A stretch of DNA of 64,000 bases from Castor canadensis (GCF_047511655.1 NC_133386.1:171761146-171825145); one strand, 5' to 3'; shown: positions 1-13,384, counted from the first letter of the stretch. Program-made: numbers and translations. Notes: generated from the sequence alone by a model not told the origin.

Positions 1-779
1 CTCCTGAGAGCAACGTTTTTAAATAAATTGCTTTCAGAAGAATCCCCAGCTCAGACTCTGCTTTTAAGGAACCCTACCTCAGTGGTACCAACAGTGGTCT
101 TAGACAAATGGACTATAAGGATGGGGTCCTGACGGTGGATCACTCACTGATAGATGACAGTGAGAACTCCTCCTGGCAGTATGTGAAATATTCATTGTCT
201 CTGGCATGCTGTAAAAGTATAATGGTGAAGACTTTCACCTGGAGTGAACTGGGACAGGATACAGATTGAAGGGGATGTCCTAGTTAGTCTCTGGCATTGG
301 AAAAGTATGGAGTGAATAGTAAACTTATGACTGAGAAATTGGTAGACTGCTGCTAAGTGTCATTGATTCACTGAAGGGAGAAAAATACAAGATTCAGATT
401 AATGAGCAATTTAAATCAGAGAGCCTCTTTGGTGCCACTTAGAGATACTCATCTGAAGCCAGACAGCAGACAGAGCTGAAAAACAAGCACGAATCTAATT
501 GTAAGGAAAGCAGAACTTCAGAATAGACAATTCTCAGCTTAAGAAAATATCCTATGCCAAAGACAGGGTTATGATAGAAAAGGAGAGGAACCCTAAGGCT
601 TGGGACACAGGTATCTGGGGAAACCTTTGATTCCCAGATTTTGGACTTTTTTGAATCTGTTGGGAACCAAAGGCCACAGTCTGACAAGGTCACTGTGGCT
701 TAGCATCATTCCAACAGTGTCAGAATCTGCAGGTGCACCATGTCTGTCACAGTGGGAAGGAGTGCTAGATGGTTTCCCT

Positions 780-1075
780 TGACTGAAAAGAAGTTTATAC
801 TTAGTCAAGGGCACTGGCAGTAAGAATGCAGGGTGACCAAAACAGAAAGGTTGTAACTAGGTCAGAGCGTTTTTGATGTTTAAGTCTCTTCCTCTTTTGT
901 ATAAAGCTTGCTGAGAAAAATAAAAAGTTTGACAGCTGGTCACCAGCCTTCTAGGCATGTGTTTTGTCATTCTTTTCCTGAGTGAGTGAGTCCTTTCCTG
1001 TGTCTCATCTGTTCATTCCTTCCCTGAGTCCTTTTGGGTCAAGGACCTCTGCGATCCTGGCGTGAACCCCTTGGC
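780..1075 (+). repeat. Possible LTR fragment
   Basis: TTTTGTATAAAGCTTGCTGA followed by AATAAA (about 918-923) and a pyrimidine-rich run resembles the TATA-like/polyadenylation part of an LTR. Boundaries and class are unknown. 1-780 may be internal sequence of the same or another element, but nothing in it can be named. Confidence 0.3.
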
Positions 1076-1139
1076 ATGTATAAATGTCCCACTCCCTCTT
1101 TGCTGAAAGATAACCACTTTCCCCTCCTCTCCTCCATCT

Positions 1140-1625
1140 ACTTTTGGACACTTATTGTCTCACAGTTTCTGTGAGTCAGGTGCCTTGGCAGAGCTTGGCC
1201 AAAGCCTCTCAAGAAGCTGCAGACAAGCTGTCATCTATGTCTGTGTTCTCATCTGAAGGCTTAACAGAAGGAGGATCAGATTCCAAACTCACTCAGGTCA
1301 TTGACAAACTACTATTCCTCACCAGCTGTTGGTCAAAGTTCTCCTTCTGCTCTCTTCCATGGGGCAGTTCACATTATGCAGCAATCTTCCTTCAGAAAGA
1401 GCAAGTCAGCCAGAGCAAGAGTGACTCTAAGAAAGAAGCCATAGCTTTTGTGCAACCTAATCTTGGAAGTGACACCTCATCATTTTTCCACATTCTGTTT
1501 ATTAGAAGTAAATTACTAAGTCCAGCTCATACTCAAGGGGAAGGAAGTCTAGCCAGGCAACACCAGATAGTTGAGATCACTGGGGCCATATCAGCAGCAG
1601 CCTACCACAGAAATTCAAATGAAAG
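1140..1625 (+). repeat. Old MLT-type LTR
   Basis: CACAGTTTCTGTGAGTCAGG near the start, GCTCACAACATG-like and AACCTAATCTTGGAAGTGAC in the middle, and CCAGCTCATACTCAAGGGGA near the end are familiar from an abundant ancient eutherian LTR. This explains the 171-codon frame here, which has no protein similarity I recognise. Confidence 0.45.
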
Positions 1626-2760
1626 CCCTCTAACTTCTAAAGTTGCTAAGACTTGCTAAGTAAACCTCTCCCTAGTCACAATGGAGGTCTGTCTGACAGA
1701 AGGGGTGGAGCAGTATGCTGAAAGGAGAAACTGGCTTTGTAATACATAGAGCTTAATATCTTACATCAATTTCTTTCCAACTGAATTTAGTGAAGATTCT
1801 GGATGACTAGAGGAAGGTTTTAGTCTCAAGGGAGGAAAAGGGGGAGTGGGTAGTCAGTGAGAGAAGTAAAGAAGGGAGGAAAGAATGAAAATGTTTCCAA
1901 AACCAAGAGCAGGGCCAACAGGATTGCTTCACAGTTTTGCCAAGGGTTAATTCTGCTTCATTTGTGCAGCATCAATTCAACCCTTGATGGCTAGGGGTTT
2001 ATTTCTGCTTTGAATTACCTGGGCCTCTTATCTCTCACCTGCTTCTTCCTGTTTTATATGCATTTTTGCCATTTTTTGCTCCTTACAACCTTGTCTCAGG
2101 GGCAAGGAAAGCCAAGCCTTCAACTGATTCCTTTACTGACGTAGAACCTTGGCTTGGCTCAGGGAGTAAAACATCCTTGTGGCTGTCAGATTTCACGCTC
2201 CAAATCTGGCTCTGATCTTATTCTGTTCACTTAATCTCTTTGGCATATCAAATTGCAGAAACATAAAATGAAAATTCCAGCAAATATGCTTTTCCTTCTT
2301 CTTCAGTCTGCATTTCTGATAATAGTGGTATCCATCTTTCAACTGCTTATGCTAGAAATCTTGGGATTCTCTTGAGCTGTTCTTTCCCTTCTCTCTACTT
2401 TCAAAAGCTATTGAGCCCTCTAAGCATTTTCTTTGCTGTATTTCATATGCTATTTTTTTCCTCTTTTTTTTACCTCCTCACTTGTCTCATTTAGACTCTC
2501 ATAGTCTGCCACCTTGACATATCTGATTTACCCCTAATGTCATCTGTCTCCAGGCCCCGGCCATATCTAATCTATGCCCCCCCTTTCCTTTCCATAAAGG
2601 AAAGGCCTCAAAAATCATCTCTCCTAGCTTCCAGACTTAACTGGGGCCAAAGTACCTGATACTAGGGAAGTACCAGACTAGCAAAGGGAGGAGAGGAATT
2701 AGTTGCCAAAGTAGTTTCAAGATTTAGTTAATATATAGTAGTAGGAAGTGAGTGAGTGGA
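1626..2760. other. Non-coding, mostly unassigned
   Basis: No gene. 2220-2600 is pyrimidine-rich and resembles the antisense of a CR1/L2-type LINE, but too weakly to annotate. Confidence 0.35.
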
Positions 2761-4100
2761 ACATAGGATGCTAAACAAAGGTGGGAGGTTAAGGAAACAT
2801 TTATTAAAATAGAATTGATTAAAAGCCTCAAGAGTCATGTCTAATATACTGTCAGGAGAGTTGCTGGTTACTTAGAAAAAGTGATTGGTTGGATTAAATG
2901 TGATAGAGTTGTCAAACTGCTTGGTAGAATGTGAAATTGTGGCAAAGATAGAGATTAAAGGTCTCGGAGACCTGTGCATGCTAGAGTGAGTCAACTACAT
3001 AAGACTGGAAAGCCCAAAGATGACTATGTTCCTCCATTTACCAAGATAAAAAGGAATCCACTGGGAAGGGCTGAGGGTGGGTACGTGAGCTACTGAGAAA
3101 CTCTATAGAGACTGTTTTCTTGAGGTTAGGGCTGACAATAGAAGATGCCATTCCAGAACTTGTTTCCCAGTATCAGTGAGAATAATAGAGTACCTGATAG
3201 CAGAGGCCAGGTGGTAACCTTTAACCACCAGAAGAAAGGTGCAAGTAATTATTATAATGAGCAAAAACATTGGAATGGTACCCCAGGAAGTTTGCCCTAT
3301 ACCAATCTATGAAAGTGGCTAAGAAGTCATGCAGTTTTTAGGGACTAGATAGATTGTGGCCAACAAAAATATTTGTTTAACATAAAAAGGTAAATGAAAT
3401 CAAGAATGGATGTACGGAGTGCTGAGATCAGACATCCCAACAGAAAATCAAGAGCTCTTGCCCAGTTTCCAGACCTAAGTCAATTCTCAGATCCAGAATG
3501 CATGGACTATAATCAGGGTTGGGTCCCCAAATGAAAAGATGCAGCAACATCCTAAGAAGTGAATACTACAGTTATTTACCCCAAAGGCAAGCATGGTTAT
3601 TTGCAAATATAACTATACATTGCTATGGGACACAAGTTCAAAGGTGACCCAGGTTCATGAGAGTTCAATGTAGTCCTGAGCAGATCTCTCACAGTTTGGT
3701 GAACAGAGTCTATGGATCCACCCAGTGGTCACTTCCTCAGCTCCCAAACATACAAATGGGATGGACATTCTGGGCAGTTGACAGAATACTTACATTGGTA
3801 AGTGTAGAGTAAAAGCAATTGTGGCAGGAAAGGCCATCGGGAAACCCTCAAAACTTCACCCATTGTTCAAGACAGTAGAGTATATCAAACACTTGGTATT
3901 CTTGGGGGAATTACAGATTGGTGCCACCCTTGAAGACATAAATGACAGAGGGGTGGGAGTTCTCATAACAACCTCCATTCAATTCTTCAGTATAACCCCT
4001 GAAAAACTGGAAGAGGAGATAACAGTATTACTGTAAATTTAACCAAGTTGTACTCCCAACTGCAGCTATTTTTCACTAGAAAAGATTAATACCACATATG

Positions 4101-4138
4101 TATATCTATCTATCTATCTGTCTTTCTACCTATCTATT
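4101..4138 (+). repeat. (TATC)n-like microsatellite
   Basis: Runs of TATCTATC with interruptions (CTGT, CTACC). Likely length-variable. Confidence 0.85.
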
Positions 4139-4198
4139 TATATGGTATTTAGCTGTTACCTGGCAACTCATTTAAATGATTATCAGAAAGAAGGAGCA

Positions 4199-4292
4199 GG
4201 GCTGGGGGGTGTAGTTCATTGATTGGTACATGCCTATCAAGTATGATGCCCTGAATCTCCAGTTCCTGAGAAAAATACAAAGAAAAAAGAGA
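4199..4292 (+). repeat. ID-like SINE
   Basis: GGGGTGTAGTTCATTGATTGGTACATGCC resembles a tRNA A box and the following CTGAATCTCCAGTTCC a decayed B box, with an A-rich tail. tRNA-derived rodent SINE. Confidence 0.75.
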
Positions 4293-4689
4293 AAATTCCC
4301 AGAAGCAGTTGACATGCAGATGCGATGAACAATACTCAGGTTTGCTTCAGGGCTGGTACAAAGGGACCTAGACTACCTGAAGATTATACAGAACATCCCA
4401 TTTGTCCACTCTATCAGCAACTTTGTGCTAATGAAACCAGATAAGAGGTGGCAGATTCTCTGGATGCCTTGGCAAGATATACACGTTTCAAGAAGTAAGA
4501 GATAAATGCTTGCCACACTGGGGAAGTTCTTAGGAGTCCAGTGATCAAGGCATGGGAAGTTATCTGCCTCAGAAGTTTTGCACTTTTTACCTTACACAAC
4601 TAAGAAATAAGCACAATATTGCACAGACAGCTTTCAGGTTAGGACAGGTATATTCCATGTTGGAGAGCCAGTCCTTTTAAGGGGCAATG

Positions 4690-6240
4690 TGGAAGAATCC
4701 TAGAGGGAGTGGGGTCTCAGATCCTCCCACAGTAAATCTCTTAGACTAGCATTTCCATTGTAGGCTCTGCCTCCAGGGAATGTGACCTGAGACTGGTGCT
4801 TCACAGAAGCCAGGAGACAGAACCCCCTGGGTCTTAGTTCTGCTGAGTTTTCTGCTGTCTGGCAGACCTGCCGTGTCATTTTACCTCTCCAGGCTTCCAT
4901 GTTCTCAAATGTAAAACATGGGGTTTGTGTTGGTTCAGCATTTCTTAACCTTCTCCCATCAGATAACAAACATGACAGATAAGATTTACACACATGACAC
5001 ACTTCCAAGGGCGTGTTCCTTGGCACCCATAAGAGAGGCTGCATGTTGTGTGTAATGCCCAGGAGGCAATCTGTACCTCCACACCATCCCACTCCAGAAG
5101 AGATACTGGATGCAGAGGGTAAAAATGGGAAAATAGGGCAGGGATGGCCCTGACTGTCTTCTAATGTAGTTGTAAAAACATCATGTGTAATCTATGTTTT
5201 CAAAAATTACTTTGAATGAATCTCTACATAGCCAGAACTATGACAACACAGTTCGGAACAAGTAGTTAAAATGCTTTTTAGGATAAATTTCTTACTCCAA
5301 AATTTGAGATTTTGAAAATGAGTTCTCGCAAAAGAAGTTCTAGAATCTTTGTGTAACATCAGTGTTTTGTGATACTCAAAGCAAAGCACTCCTTTTAAAA
5401 TGTTTGAGTATAAGCTAAATATGTATCTAATAGCAGCTTCAATAAGTCATTCACCCTATATTTTACTGATTTCCCACTCTCTTCAGAGTCTAGAATTCTA
5501 GTGGATTAGAAGTTAGTGTTCTTCTTTTACAGTAGCATTTTGAAAAGTTTAGGCTAACAAGTGTCTAGGGAAGAAAAGGATCTTTGTCAAAGAAGTTTGG
5601 ATCAATTAAGCCCAGATTCTTTGCTGCAGAACTTCTCAGTTCCTTTATTCTAATCCTTAATTATGCTATGAATCTCCAGCAAAGAAATTTAGTCTGTAAT
5701 GTTTACCCAAGATTTTGAACATGAAATCCTGTGAAGAACAAATGTTTTGAGGAACACTCTTTGAATAAAGTGGCCTTACAGTAAACTACTTTTACAAAGT
5801 ATCAATGGTTCTTAAGAAGTTTGAGATAATTCTGCAATGATACTATACACGCAGGCTACCTAGCATCAAGAGAATCATGCTCTAAGTGACATACAGTGTC
5901 ATCTGCTAAATATACTTTATTTCCTTCCTTGTTATTTCCTTCCCCTGATTCTTCCAAAGCAAACAGTGGCTCCACTATAGAAAGTATACTGCTACCCTCC
6001 CAGGTACTGACAGATTATATGTGGACTCAATGGACCATCATGCAAAGCTCCCAGTTCTGGATATTCCTCTAAGAATTAAGGTGACCAGAGACAAAAGACA
6101 AATAATTGTAATGAGATACAATAATTAAAACAAAACTAGTTGTATTTGTGAAATGAGTGGAGATTTTTTAAATGTTGTTTAGAGATGTATATTTAAGAAT
6201 AAATTAAAGCATTTCCGGGTCCATGAGAAACTTGAAGCCA
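4690..6240. other. Non-coding, unassigned
   Basis: No gene or clear repeat. A cluster of TTCC (GGAA on minus) steps at 5925-5955 is noted but is not strong enough to call a regulatory site. Confidence 0.4.
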
Positions 6241-6244
6241 AGAA

Positions 6245-6600
6245 GCTAGAAAGTAATATTATTGATGCCTGAGCTATGCTAAGAAATTTACAGTCAGATC
6301 TCTGTCCATATGTCACTTCCTCACAGAAGTCTTTCCCAGCTGTACCTTCTCCACTAACTTCCCTGGAACTCTCTGTCCCCTAATCAGGCTTTGTGCTTTT
6401 TAGAATTTATCACTGCCCAACATTAAATTAGATTATTTTACTGCTTAATTTTGGTCTCTCCAACTGGAATTTAAGTGCCATGAGGACAAAGATTTTGTGA
6501 CTTTTGTTCTGTGTGCATGTCTAGCATCTTGAATAGTGTGTGGAGCATTGTAGATCCTCAATAAAGTATTTTATACAAGGAAGAAATAAGTGAATGATCT
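6245..6600 (+). repeat. L2 3' end
   Basis: Ends in the L2-typical order AACTGGAATTTAAGTGCCATGAGG ... GACAAAGATTTTGTGAC ... TCCTCAATAAAGTATTT. Ancient LINE-2 relic. Confidence 0.6.
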
Positions 6601-6750
6601 CGTGGAATCCTAACCACAACCCTGTGAGCTAAGTCCTATTATTATCTCAGTTTGGTAATGGAGTAGGCCAGGCCACAAAGAGGTTAAATCACTTGCTCAA
6701 GAACATGCTAAGACGTGGTGGGGCCTGTGTTCAGATTTAGGTCTGATTTC
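6600..6750 (-). repeat. MIR (antisense)
   Basis: CAACCCTGTGAGCTAAGTCCTATTATTATC ... AAGAGGTTAAATCACTTGCTC is the reverse complement of the MIR core. Confidence 0.65.
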
Positions 6751-8796
6751 ACAGCTTTAGCACAGGCTATGCCACCTTTTAAGAACGCAGCGTTGCTTCT
6801 CAGAAGTGGTATTTGCCTCCCTGCGCCACAATGGGGGTTCAATAAAGTGTAGACAATTGAAATTCCTCTGATACATTGAAACAGGGTGGAGGGAGGACTG
6901 GGGGAATGCAATGTGCAGAGAAAGAGAGAAAGTGGAGAGAGAGAAGGAGCACATCCTTCAGAGATATCAGTTTCCAAGTAGGCCACTCTGGACCCTCAGG
7001 ACCCCTTTAATGTCTAAGGAAGACAATACCAACTAGGTTCCTTTTGAGTTAACAGCTCTGTTGGCACCAAGCAACACAGCCTTGGCCCAGATTCCAGAAT
7101 TATCAAGGAGGCCAGAGAGGGAATCTCTGCAACACACAACCTATTTACTACCTATTTACAAGGCCGTTTACTACCTCCTGTGGAATATCACCTGGGGACT
7201 CCCAGGAAGCTTGGAAGGCAGGAAAAATTCACCAGGGTCAGATTTCCCACATTTCAGTAAGCATGGACGAGTGTTAGCTACAGAGGTTTGAATTCTTACT
7301 GTTATAGTGATTCCCTTAGTACCTGAAAATACTTCTTTTCCTCTTGCAATATCCTATTTTCTTTTGTCTTGTTGGGTCTGCCTTGTTCTTTTCCCTCAGG
7401 CCATGTTGGTCTAGTGGGCTGTCACTCTGAGTTGAGCCAGAAGGCAAGACCCACTGCAGCACTGATTTTTCTTCCCTGTAATTCTCTGGTTGAAAACAGG
7501 AATAGGGGAAAGCCTGGTGTAGTAACTCCATGGGCAGATTCAGAATTAGCTGGGAAGCCAGGGGTCCCATCTCTCTGGACATGGATGAGCTCCAGAGAGA
7601 AAAAGGAACCTTTTGTCCTTCCCTTGGTTCAGGCCAAGCACCTTGCTCTGCCTAACCTTCACCCACTGTCATAAGCAGTGAGGGAAGTCGCCCATCATTT
7701 CTAGTAGCCAAGCTTTCCTGAGAGTACCCTGGGTCTTGAGCTGTTACCTCGCCACTCCTTTATTTACCTATGAGTTAGGTGAAGTACACCCACTCGATTG
7801 TGTAAGGCCGTTCATTGTTTTTGGCCAGCTTCTCTTTAGGTGTCATCAAGAAATCTTCATTCTGAGGGGTTCAAAAGTATTTCATAGCAATGCCAATCCT
7901 ATAGTTAAGGCCCTAAGTAAAAACTTTGACCTGAGAAAGGAGAAATGTTCCCAATAGGTGAGGGAAGTAATTAAGCAAGGGACTGTATTTTATTGTGTTA
8001 ATTACACTACATTTACTGTAAGCTAAACTTCCAATAACCCTTATAAAGTCCTCATAGGCAATGGCTTAACCACGAAGAGTGAGTTCCAGGGCTGCAGAAC
8101 AGAACATGTTTGTCCTTCAAATGCTATTGGGAAACAGAAACTAGATTACATTTGTAAAAAAGGCAGCTTTCCCAGTCTCTCGTCGCTGGAAGTTTGGCTT
8201 GGCTTCAGGGCTGGAATTCTGGTTTTCCCCCCAAACCTCCCCAGCACTGGGTTATGCAAATCTTAGGTGTAGCAAGAGTTGGGCATGACATCAACTGCAG
8301 GTTTTAAACTGTAGCGTTACCTGCAGCTTAGTAGAACAAACTTCTTATGTCCTAGGACATTTTGTTCATTTCCCTGGAAATGAAAAGTATGGGAACAAGG
8401 CTTGCAGGCCCACAAGTTTACAGAGACTATCATGACCATAAAATACCATTGAATGTTGTCCCCTAGAGGGGGACAAACATCAGCTTTCATTCCTTTATCA
8501 GGCTGTGTACATAAATATATATATATTTGCTTTCCAAATAATGATGTCAACATCCAGTTAGATATTCCATTCATTCTAGTATTATTTCCTCAGCATCTTT
8601 AGGTGAAATGATTTTTTTCTTTTGCCTCAGTGTCAAGTTATGACATGTAATACCTGTCACAACAGTAATGGTGATTAAAAAAGAGGAAAGTTTCTAAGCG
8701 GCTCCAAAGAGGCTAGAATATTTGTCCTGGAAAAGGTGTGAGAAACAGCTTTGTGATAAAAATTGTATAAATATATGATAGCGAATAGAATTGTTG
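6750..8796. other. Non-coding, unassigned
   Basis: Open frames up to 101 codons occur here (for example 7316-7674) on both strands without recognisable similarity or splice structure. A short AT dinucleotide run lies at 8514-8527. Nothing else stands out. Confidence 0.4.
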
Positions 8797-8894
8797 TTGT
8801 TTTGAGACAGTCTTTCTATATAGCCTAGGCTGGTCTCAAGCTCACAGTCTCCTGAGTGCTGGGATTATAGGCATGTACCACCACACCTGTCTGG
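8797..8894 (-). repeat. B1-like SINE
   Basis: TTTTGAGACAGTCTTTCTAT ... GTGCTGGGATTATAGGCATG is the antisense of a 7SL-derived B1/Alu-like monomer. Confidence 0.8.
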
Positions 8895-9812
8895 AAAATA
8901 GTATTTTAGATCCCAGACCTTGTGTCTGGTGTTGAGATGAAATAAGGGCATGATGTTCCTGGCAAGTGATGAGAAGAGGTAATTGTCCCTTACACTCCCC
9001 AACCTAAGCAGGTTTGTTTGTTCTTCTTGCAAAAGGCCTTTACGTACAAAAACAGCTGTTCTCTTAAGAAGTATGCATTCAACTAATCCTTCATACAGAT
9101 ACTTGGCTTTAACAAAGAAAATAAGTTTGTCATATTCAGCACAAAACTTGATGACACTTGCCTCAGGGCCTTTGAGCAAGAAGGGCTGCTTTACCCATGA
9201 TCGTGACACTCTAGGCATGATGCCTAGGCTAGGGCCTAAGAATATTTTGAGAGTCAACTGAGTACCCGAGACCCAGGGGGAGAAACAAAGAGAGAAATGT
9301 TTTGCTTCCATTGAGTGTTGTGATATATGGATTTTAACAGCTGTAATAACATAGCTACAAATTATAATATATGTCAACTCGATCAATTATTAATTGAATA
9401 TTCATTACTATCTCATTACAGTTAAAAACAATTTATGGATTAGATTTTCTCACTTAAAATCTCTCGTGAATGCTCAATGATTGCTAAAAAAATCATTAGC
9501 AATTATAAAATCCTGGAAATCATTCTAAAATTTTAACCATATAAAATCATCATCAAGATGAATCAAAGGAGTTATTAACATAAAAATAATTATAAAAGTC
9601 AAATTTGAAAATACTTTCAATCATGTTGGATGTGGGTACATGGGGGAATACGTTTGGTAAGATGTGGGTGAAGCTGCCTAGGACTTCGGGATCCCCAAAT
9701 ATCTCCATGTGAGAGTGACTTCCCTTCTCAGAATACTCGCTTTAATCTTCTCTACCATCCATGTTCTTTTTCTGCTTTAAATCCAGAAAAAAAACTCCCC
9801 CCAAGAACTTTT
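8895..9812. other. Non-coding, AT-rich
   Basis: No gene or clear repeat. A small hairpin-like ATTGCTAA/TTAGCAAT pair lies near 9480-9505. Confidence 0.4.
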
Positions 9813-9995
9813 CTTAATTTTTTTCAGTGCTGGGATTGAACTGAGTGCCTTATGCTTTCTAGGCAAGTACTATATAACTCGAACTCCCAGTCCTTTTTGC
9901 TTTTAGTTTGTTTTTAGATAGGGCCTCGTGCTTTTCCCAGGTCAGCCGCATATCCTCCTACCTCTACTTTCTGAGTAGCTGGGATTACTACAGGT
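9813..9995 (-). repeat. Composite ID + B1-like SINE
   Basis: The antisense ID part (CAGTGCTGGGATTGAACTGAGTGCC) is followed directly by an antisense B1-like part (GATAGGGCCTCGTG ... GTAGCTGGGATTACTACAGG). This fusion recurs across the window. Confidence 0.75.
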
Positions 9996-10214
9996 GTTGA
10001 GAAATCTTTCCCAATTGAATTTTTCTTTATTCTTCTCCACTGATCTCCCTCACTATTTCTTGGCAATCAAACATAGACTTTGTATTTTCTTTGTATTGTC
10101 TTTATGGACAACCTACATTTCTATATTTATTTTTATTTTGGAGGCCTTTCTTAAATCTATTTTATGTATTTATGTTATATTTCATCTAAAGTGAGGGCCT
10201 TGGAAGGAAAAGCC

Positions 10215-10330
10215 TTTATTCATGCATTTATTCATTCACCAAAACTATCATGTGTTGGTGCTTGATATGCAAATTTGAGTCAAGCACATTATTTAGTGCC
10301 TTCCTTCAAGACATCTAGAAAACAAGACAG
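10215..10330 (-). repeat. L2 3' end (antisense)
   Basis: CATTTATTCATTCACC ... TTCCTTCAAGACATCTAGAA matches the reverse complement of the L2 3' terminus. Confidence 0.45.
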
Positions 10331-10404
10331 GCGAGGAAGCAGCTACTGTAACCAGAATGTCTCCTGGAGAGTTACTTGCTGTTGGTAAGGCTGGAGCTAG
10401 GCTC

Positions 10405-10650
10405 AACATGATTTCATTTAATAAAGCATGCTTTGTGTGTCCAGTACTATTTCAGCACAGGTGCTGTTTTAACACTTTTACAAATATTAGTCCATTCAAT
10501 TCTCAATGCAGTCATTATTATTATTATCATTATTAATTATTTCCATTTTATAGATGAGGTCTTTGAAGCACAAAGTCAGTCACACAACAAATAAGTAGCC
10601 AAACTAGGATTTGAGTCCTGATAACCTGGCTCCAGAGCCTATGTGAAACT
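10405..10650 (-). repeat. MIR (antisense)
   Basis: CCATTTTATAGATGAGGTC ... AAGTAGCCAAACTAGGATTTGAGTCC ... GCTCCAGAGCC is the MIR core read backwards. Confidence 0.7.
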
Positions 10651-11094
10651 AGACCACATGGTCAGTACTGGTGGGGGTTGGCAGAAAATGATACATGGCT
10701 AATTAGGCCAGAGGTGGATGGCATAGGCAGAGTCTTCACAAAGTCACTATATTTGAATTGATTTGTATGAAATGAAAATTTGCCCAACACACACATTCAG
10801 AGTACAGGATTGAAGAAGGCATTCTAAGTAGAAAGAAGTGCCAATGCCATAACTTGTATGATTAAAACAAACAGATAACCATGATCTAAGATGGGAGTTG
10901 GAAATAATTTAACCTAATTTGCTTAGTGAGGGATTGATAGAAACAGGACTTGACAGGGAGCTAAGGAAAACACAATCTTGTCGATCATGATTGAGGAGTT
11001 TGTGCTTTGGTTGGCTAAATGTTCATTGATTCGCTCAACTTCCTCTCCTGCGAAACTGTGAAAGAAACTCTATAAATTCAACTCTGCAAATAAA

Positions 11095-11965
11095 TAGGGG
11101 ACCAAAAGACCAACAATTCAAGACACAAAGGACATGAACAGACAATTTATAGAAAGACATTTAAACATGTGTGCTCTGCCTACTTATCACAAGGCAAGTA
11201 CAAACAAAAACAAGAGTAAGGCTATCGTTGTTTTGGCAAAAAATCAAAAAGCCTGGCATGTTCAAGAAAACAACTGTTCTCAAGCCTTGCTGTGTGAGGG
11301 TAATTGGCACTGCCCCTGTAAGAGCAATTGGGTAATTAGCTATCAAAATCGTGCATGTGCGTGTTGTTTAGCTTAACAATGCTAGTCCTAGGATTTATTC
11401 TGCAGGTATATTCACATATGGATGGGGCGTACATACAAGGAAATATATAAAACAACATTGTAACAGCAAAATATCGAGAAAAAAACCATAAATGTTCTTC
11501 ATTAAGGAACTGATGAAGTCCCATTACAGTGTACCTGTGACTTGGAATTCTTTACTATCTTTAAAAAGAGCAAGCCTGCCATGTGTGTTTCAGAGTGGCA
11601 GGGTCTCCAAAAGTTGGAGATCCTGGATGCAAGATACAGAAGACTGGGTAAAATTTGTTACCATATAAATGTGCATGTGCATTTATGGAAATATAGACAC
11701 ATAGGCTTAAGAATTCATCAAGTGGGCTGGGACTGTAGCTCAGTGGTAGAGAGCCTGTCTATTATACAGGAGGCCTTGGGTTCCATCCCTCCACTCCAGA
11801 AAAAGAATGCATTAAACAGTTCTGGAAGAATCTTAAGAAACTAGTAGCACTGGTTGCCTTTAGGGAAAGAAACTGTCACCAAGGAGAGGGATGATCAACA
11901 TCTATTTTGGAGGTTTTTAAAATTTGTTGCTATTTATTATGTATGTTTTGGGTTTTATATTTTAT
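11095..11965 (+). repeat. Old L1M-type LINE-1 3' end
   Basis: Runs in L1 order: GGACATGAACAGACAATTTATAGA (late ORF2), TTTATTCTGCAGGTATATTC, AACAACATTGTAACAGCAAA, then the 3' part AGAAACTAGTAGCACTGGTTGCC. Stops throughout. A SINE has inserted at 11721-11808. Confidence 0.7.
11721..11808 (+). repeat. ID-like SINE inside the L1M
   Basis: GGGACTGTAGCTCAGTGGTAGAG (A-box region) and GGGTTCCATCC (B box), with an A-rich end. It is younger than the L1M it interrupts. Confidence 0.85.
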
Positions 11966-13384
11966 TTTGCTATGTATTATCTGGATTTCAATTTCTAAGT
12001 CTTAAAATATTGGTCAATATTGTTTGCATTATTCTGCATTTGGTAGGTTGGTTAATTATTATATGATCCTAAAAAACTCCAAATGAAGTTAGCTTCCTGA
12101 AGGAGAGAGAAGAGCAAAGAACTCAGCCACAGTATGCAGGAGCCACAGGCTGATCGCTCAGGGAGATTGCTGCTTCTGACTGCCTGCAGGTGTGGAGTCA
12201 AGTCCCTGGCTGTGCTGCAGAACAGGTATGAGGGAGACACCCCACAATTAGAGAAAAGTGGGCAACTGAGGTGCTGGGAGGACTTCTGTTTACACACCTT
12301 TCCAAAGGCTGTCTTCCCAGGAACTTAAACCCAGAGGTGGAGGTTATGAAACTCCTGTCTGGCTTCAGTTGGGTGATAACCCTGGGTATGTATGTGTTCA
12401 CTACCACATTCTAGCATAGACGTAATCCTCACTGGCCTTAATCAGAGTGAAGCTTAGTTTTGCTGAAAGGGATGAATTCATATTGCCTTTTTTTGTGAAG
12501 TATCTGGTATCAGTCTACTTTGGTTTAATACATTTATTAAACTGTACTGAAGGACTCATTTTTTCAGCTAATAAGGATAAGCGCAGGAGACACAAGTGCC
12601 CATTTCAAAGAAACTGTGCTTAGGCATCCAAGGTATAACTAATAGAGGGAACCAAGGATCAAAGATTACTTCAACTGACAAGGCCAGCCCCTTCTAATTG
12701 GTGAAACCTGCCCAATTGTCTTGCAATATTTTCTTTGCCAAAAGGCAACTCCTATCCTAAATGTTTAAGTGACTTATTGTCGAGCTGGTTCTGGAGGATT
12801 AAGCTCAGTGTAATTTCATCTTTCCCAGGTGTGAGACACTTGCGTGTGCAGTAATATGATTCTGTACTGCCAGGGAAAATAGTGTGTCTTTGTCAGCACT
12901 GTTTGATAGTCAACCCCCCGAATCATGACCTCACTCCCTCACTCATTCACTCACTCACCCGCTCACAGGCAATCACACTTTGAGGGCCTAGACCTCTCTG
13001 GTTACCACTAGGAGGCACAAATATTTGGCTCCTGGCCAGTCATCCTGGTCAGCAAAGTGAGGATGACCTGTGTCACCAGCCAAGCTGGACCCCAGAAAGT
13101 ATTTTATTTTTCCCAATTCCTTTGGAGTCAGCGTCTAGGTGCCTAGCAATAATATGTCTATTTTCGAAAAGGGAAAAGCAAAATATTTAGTACTTAATTT
13201 GTATTTAGTTGGTAGTTGGATCAACTTTGTTTCTGATGCTTTGGGTAATATCCTTATTCATGGTTCCCTACTGAATATTTACATCTCTGATAATAGAATA
13301 TGTATTCTAATATGTACCCTTGTATGTAAAATACGAGCTACACTTGATAATAATAATGGCCAGGTTTCACTCAGTTCTAACTGA
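11966..13384. other. Non-coding, unassigned
   Basis: No gene or clear repeat. Short (TCAC)n-like run CACTCCCTCACTCATTCACTCACTC at 12929-12960. Confidence 0.4.

Larger units (their letters stand above)
2760..4690 (+). pseudogene. ERV-L-like gag/pol debris
   Basis: 3815-4060 resembles the start of ERV-L-type pol RT: GTGGCAGGAAAGGCCATCGG, then GGGGGAATTACAGATTGGTG, then CCAACTGCAGCTATTT, in the order I know from class III elements. Upstream sequence to about 2760 looks like its gag. 4300-4680 may continue pol beyond a SINE insertion. Frames are heavily broken; the longest open frame (3821-4036) is a fragment of this. The gag and 3' extensions are inference. Confidence 0.45.

Noticed and set aside
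1144-1659. 171-codon open frame as a possible novel gene
   Set aside because: It coincides with phrases of an ancient MLT-type LTR, has no recognisable domain, and its flanks show no splice or promoter structure.
9479-9505. Small inverted repeat ATTGCTAA/TTAGCAAT as a transposon end
   Set aside because: Only 8-bp arms in AT-rich sequence, no partner end and no target duplication.
11721-11808. tRNA gene from A- and B-box-like sequence
   Set aside because: The boxes belong to an ID-like SINE with an A-rich tail and no cloverleaf; the same holds for the other ID copies.
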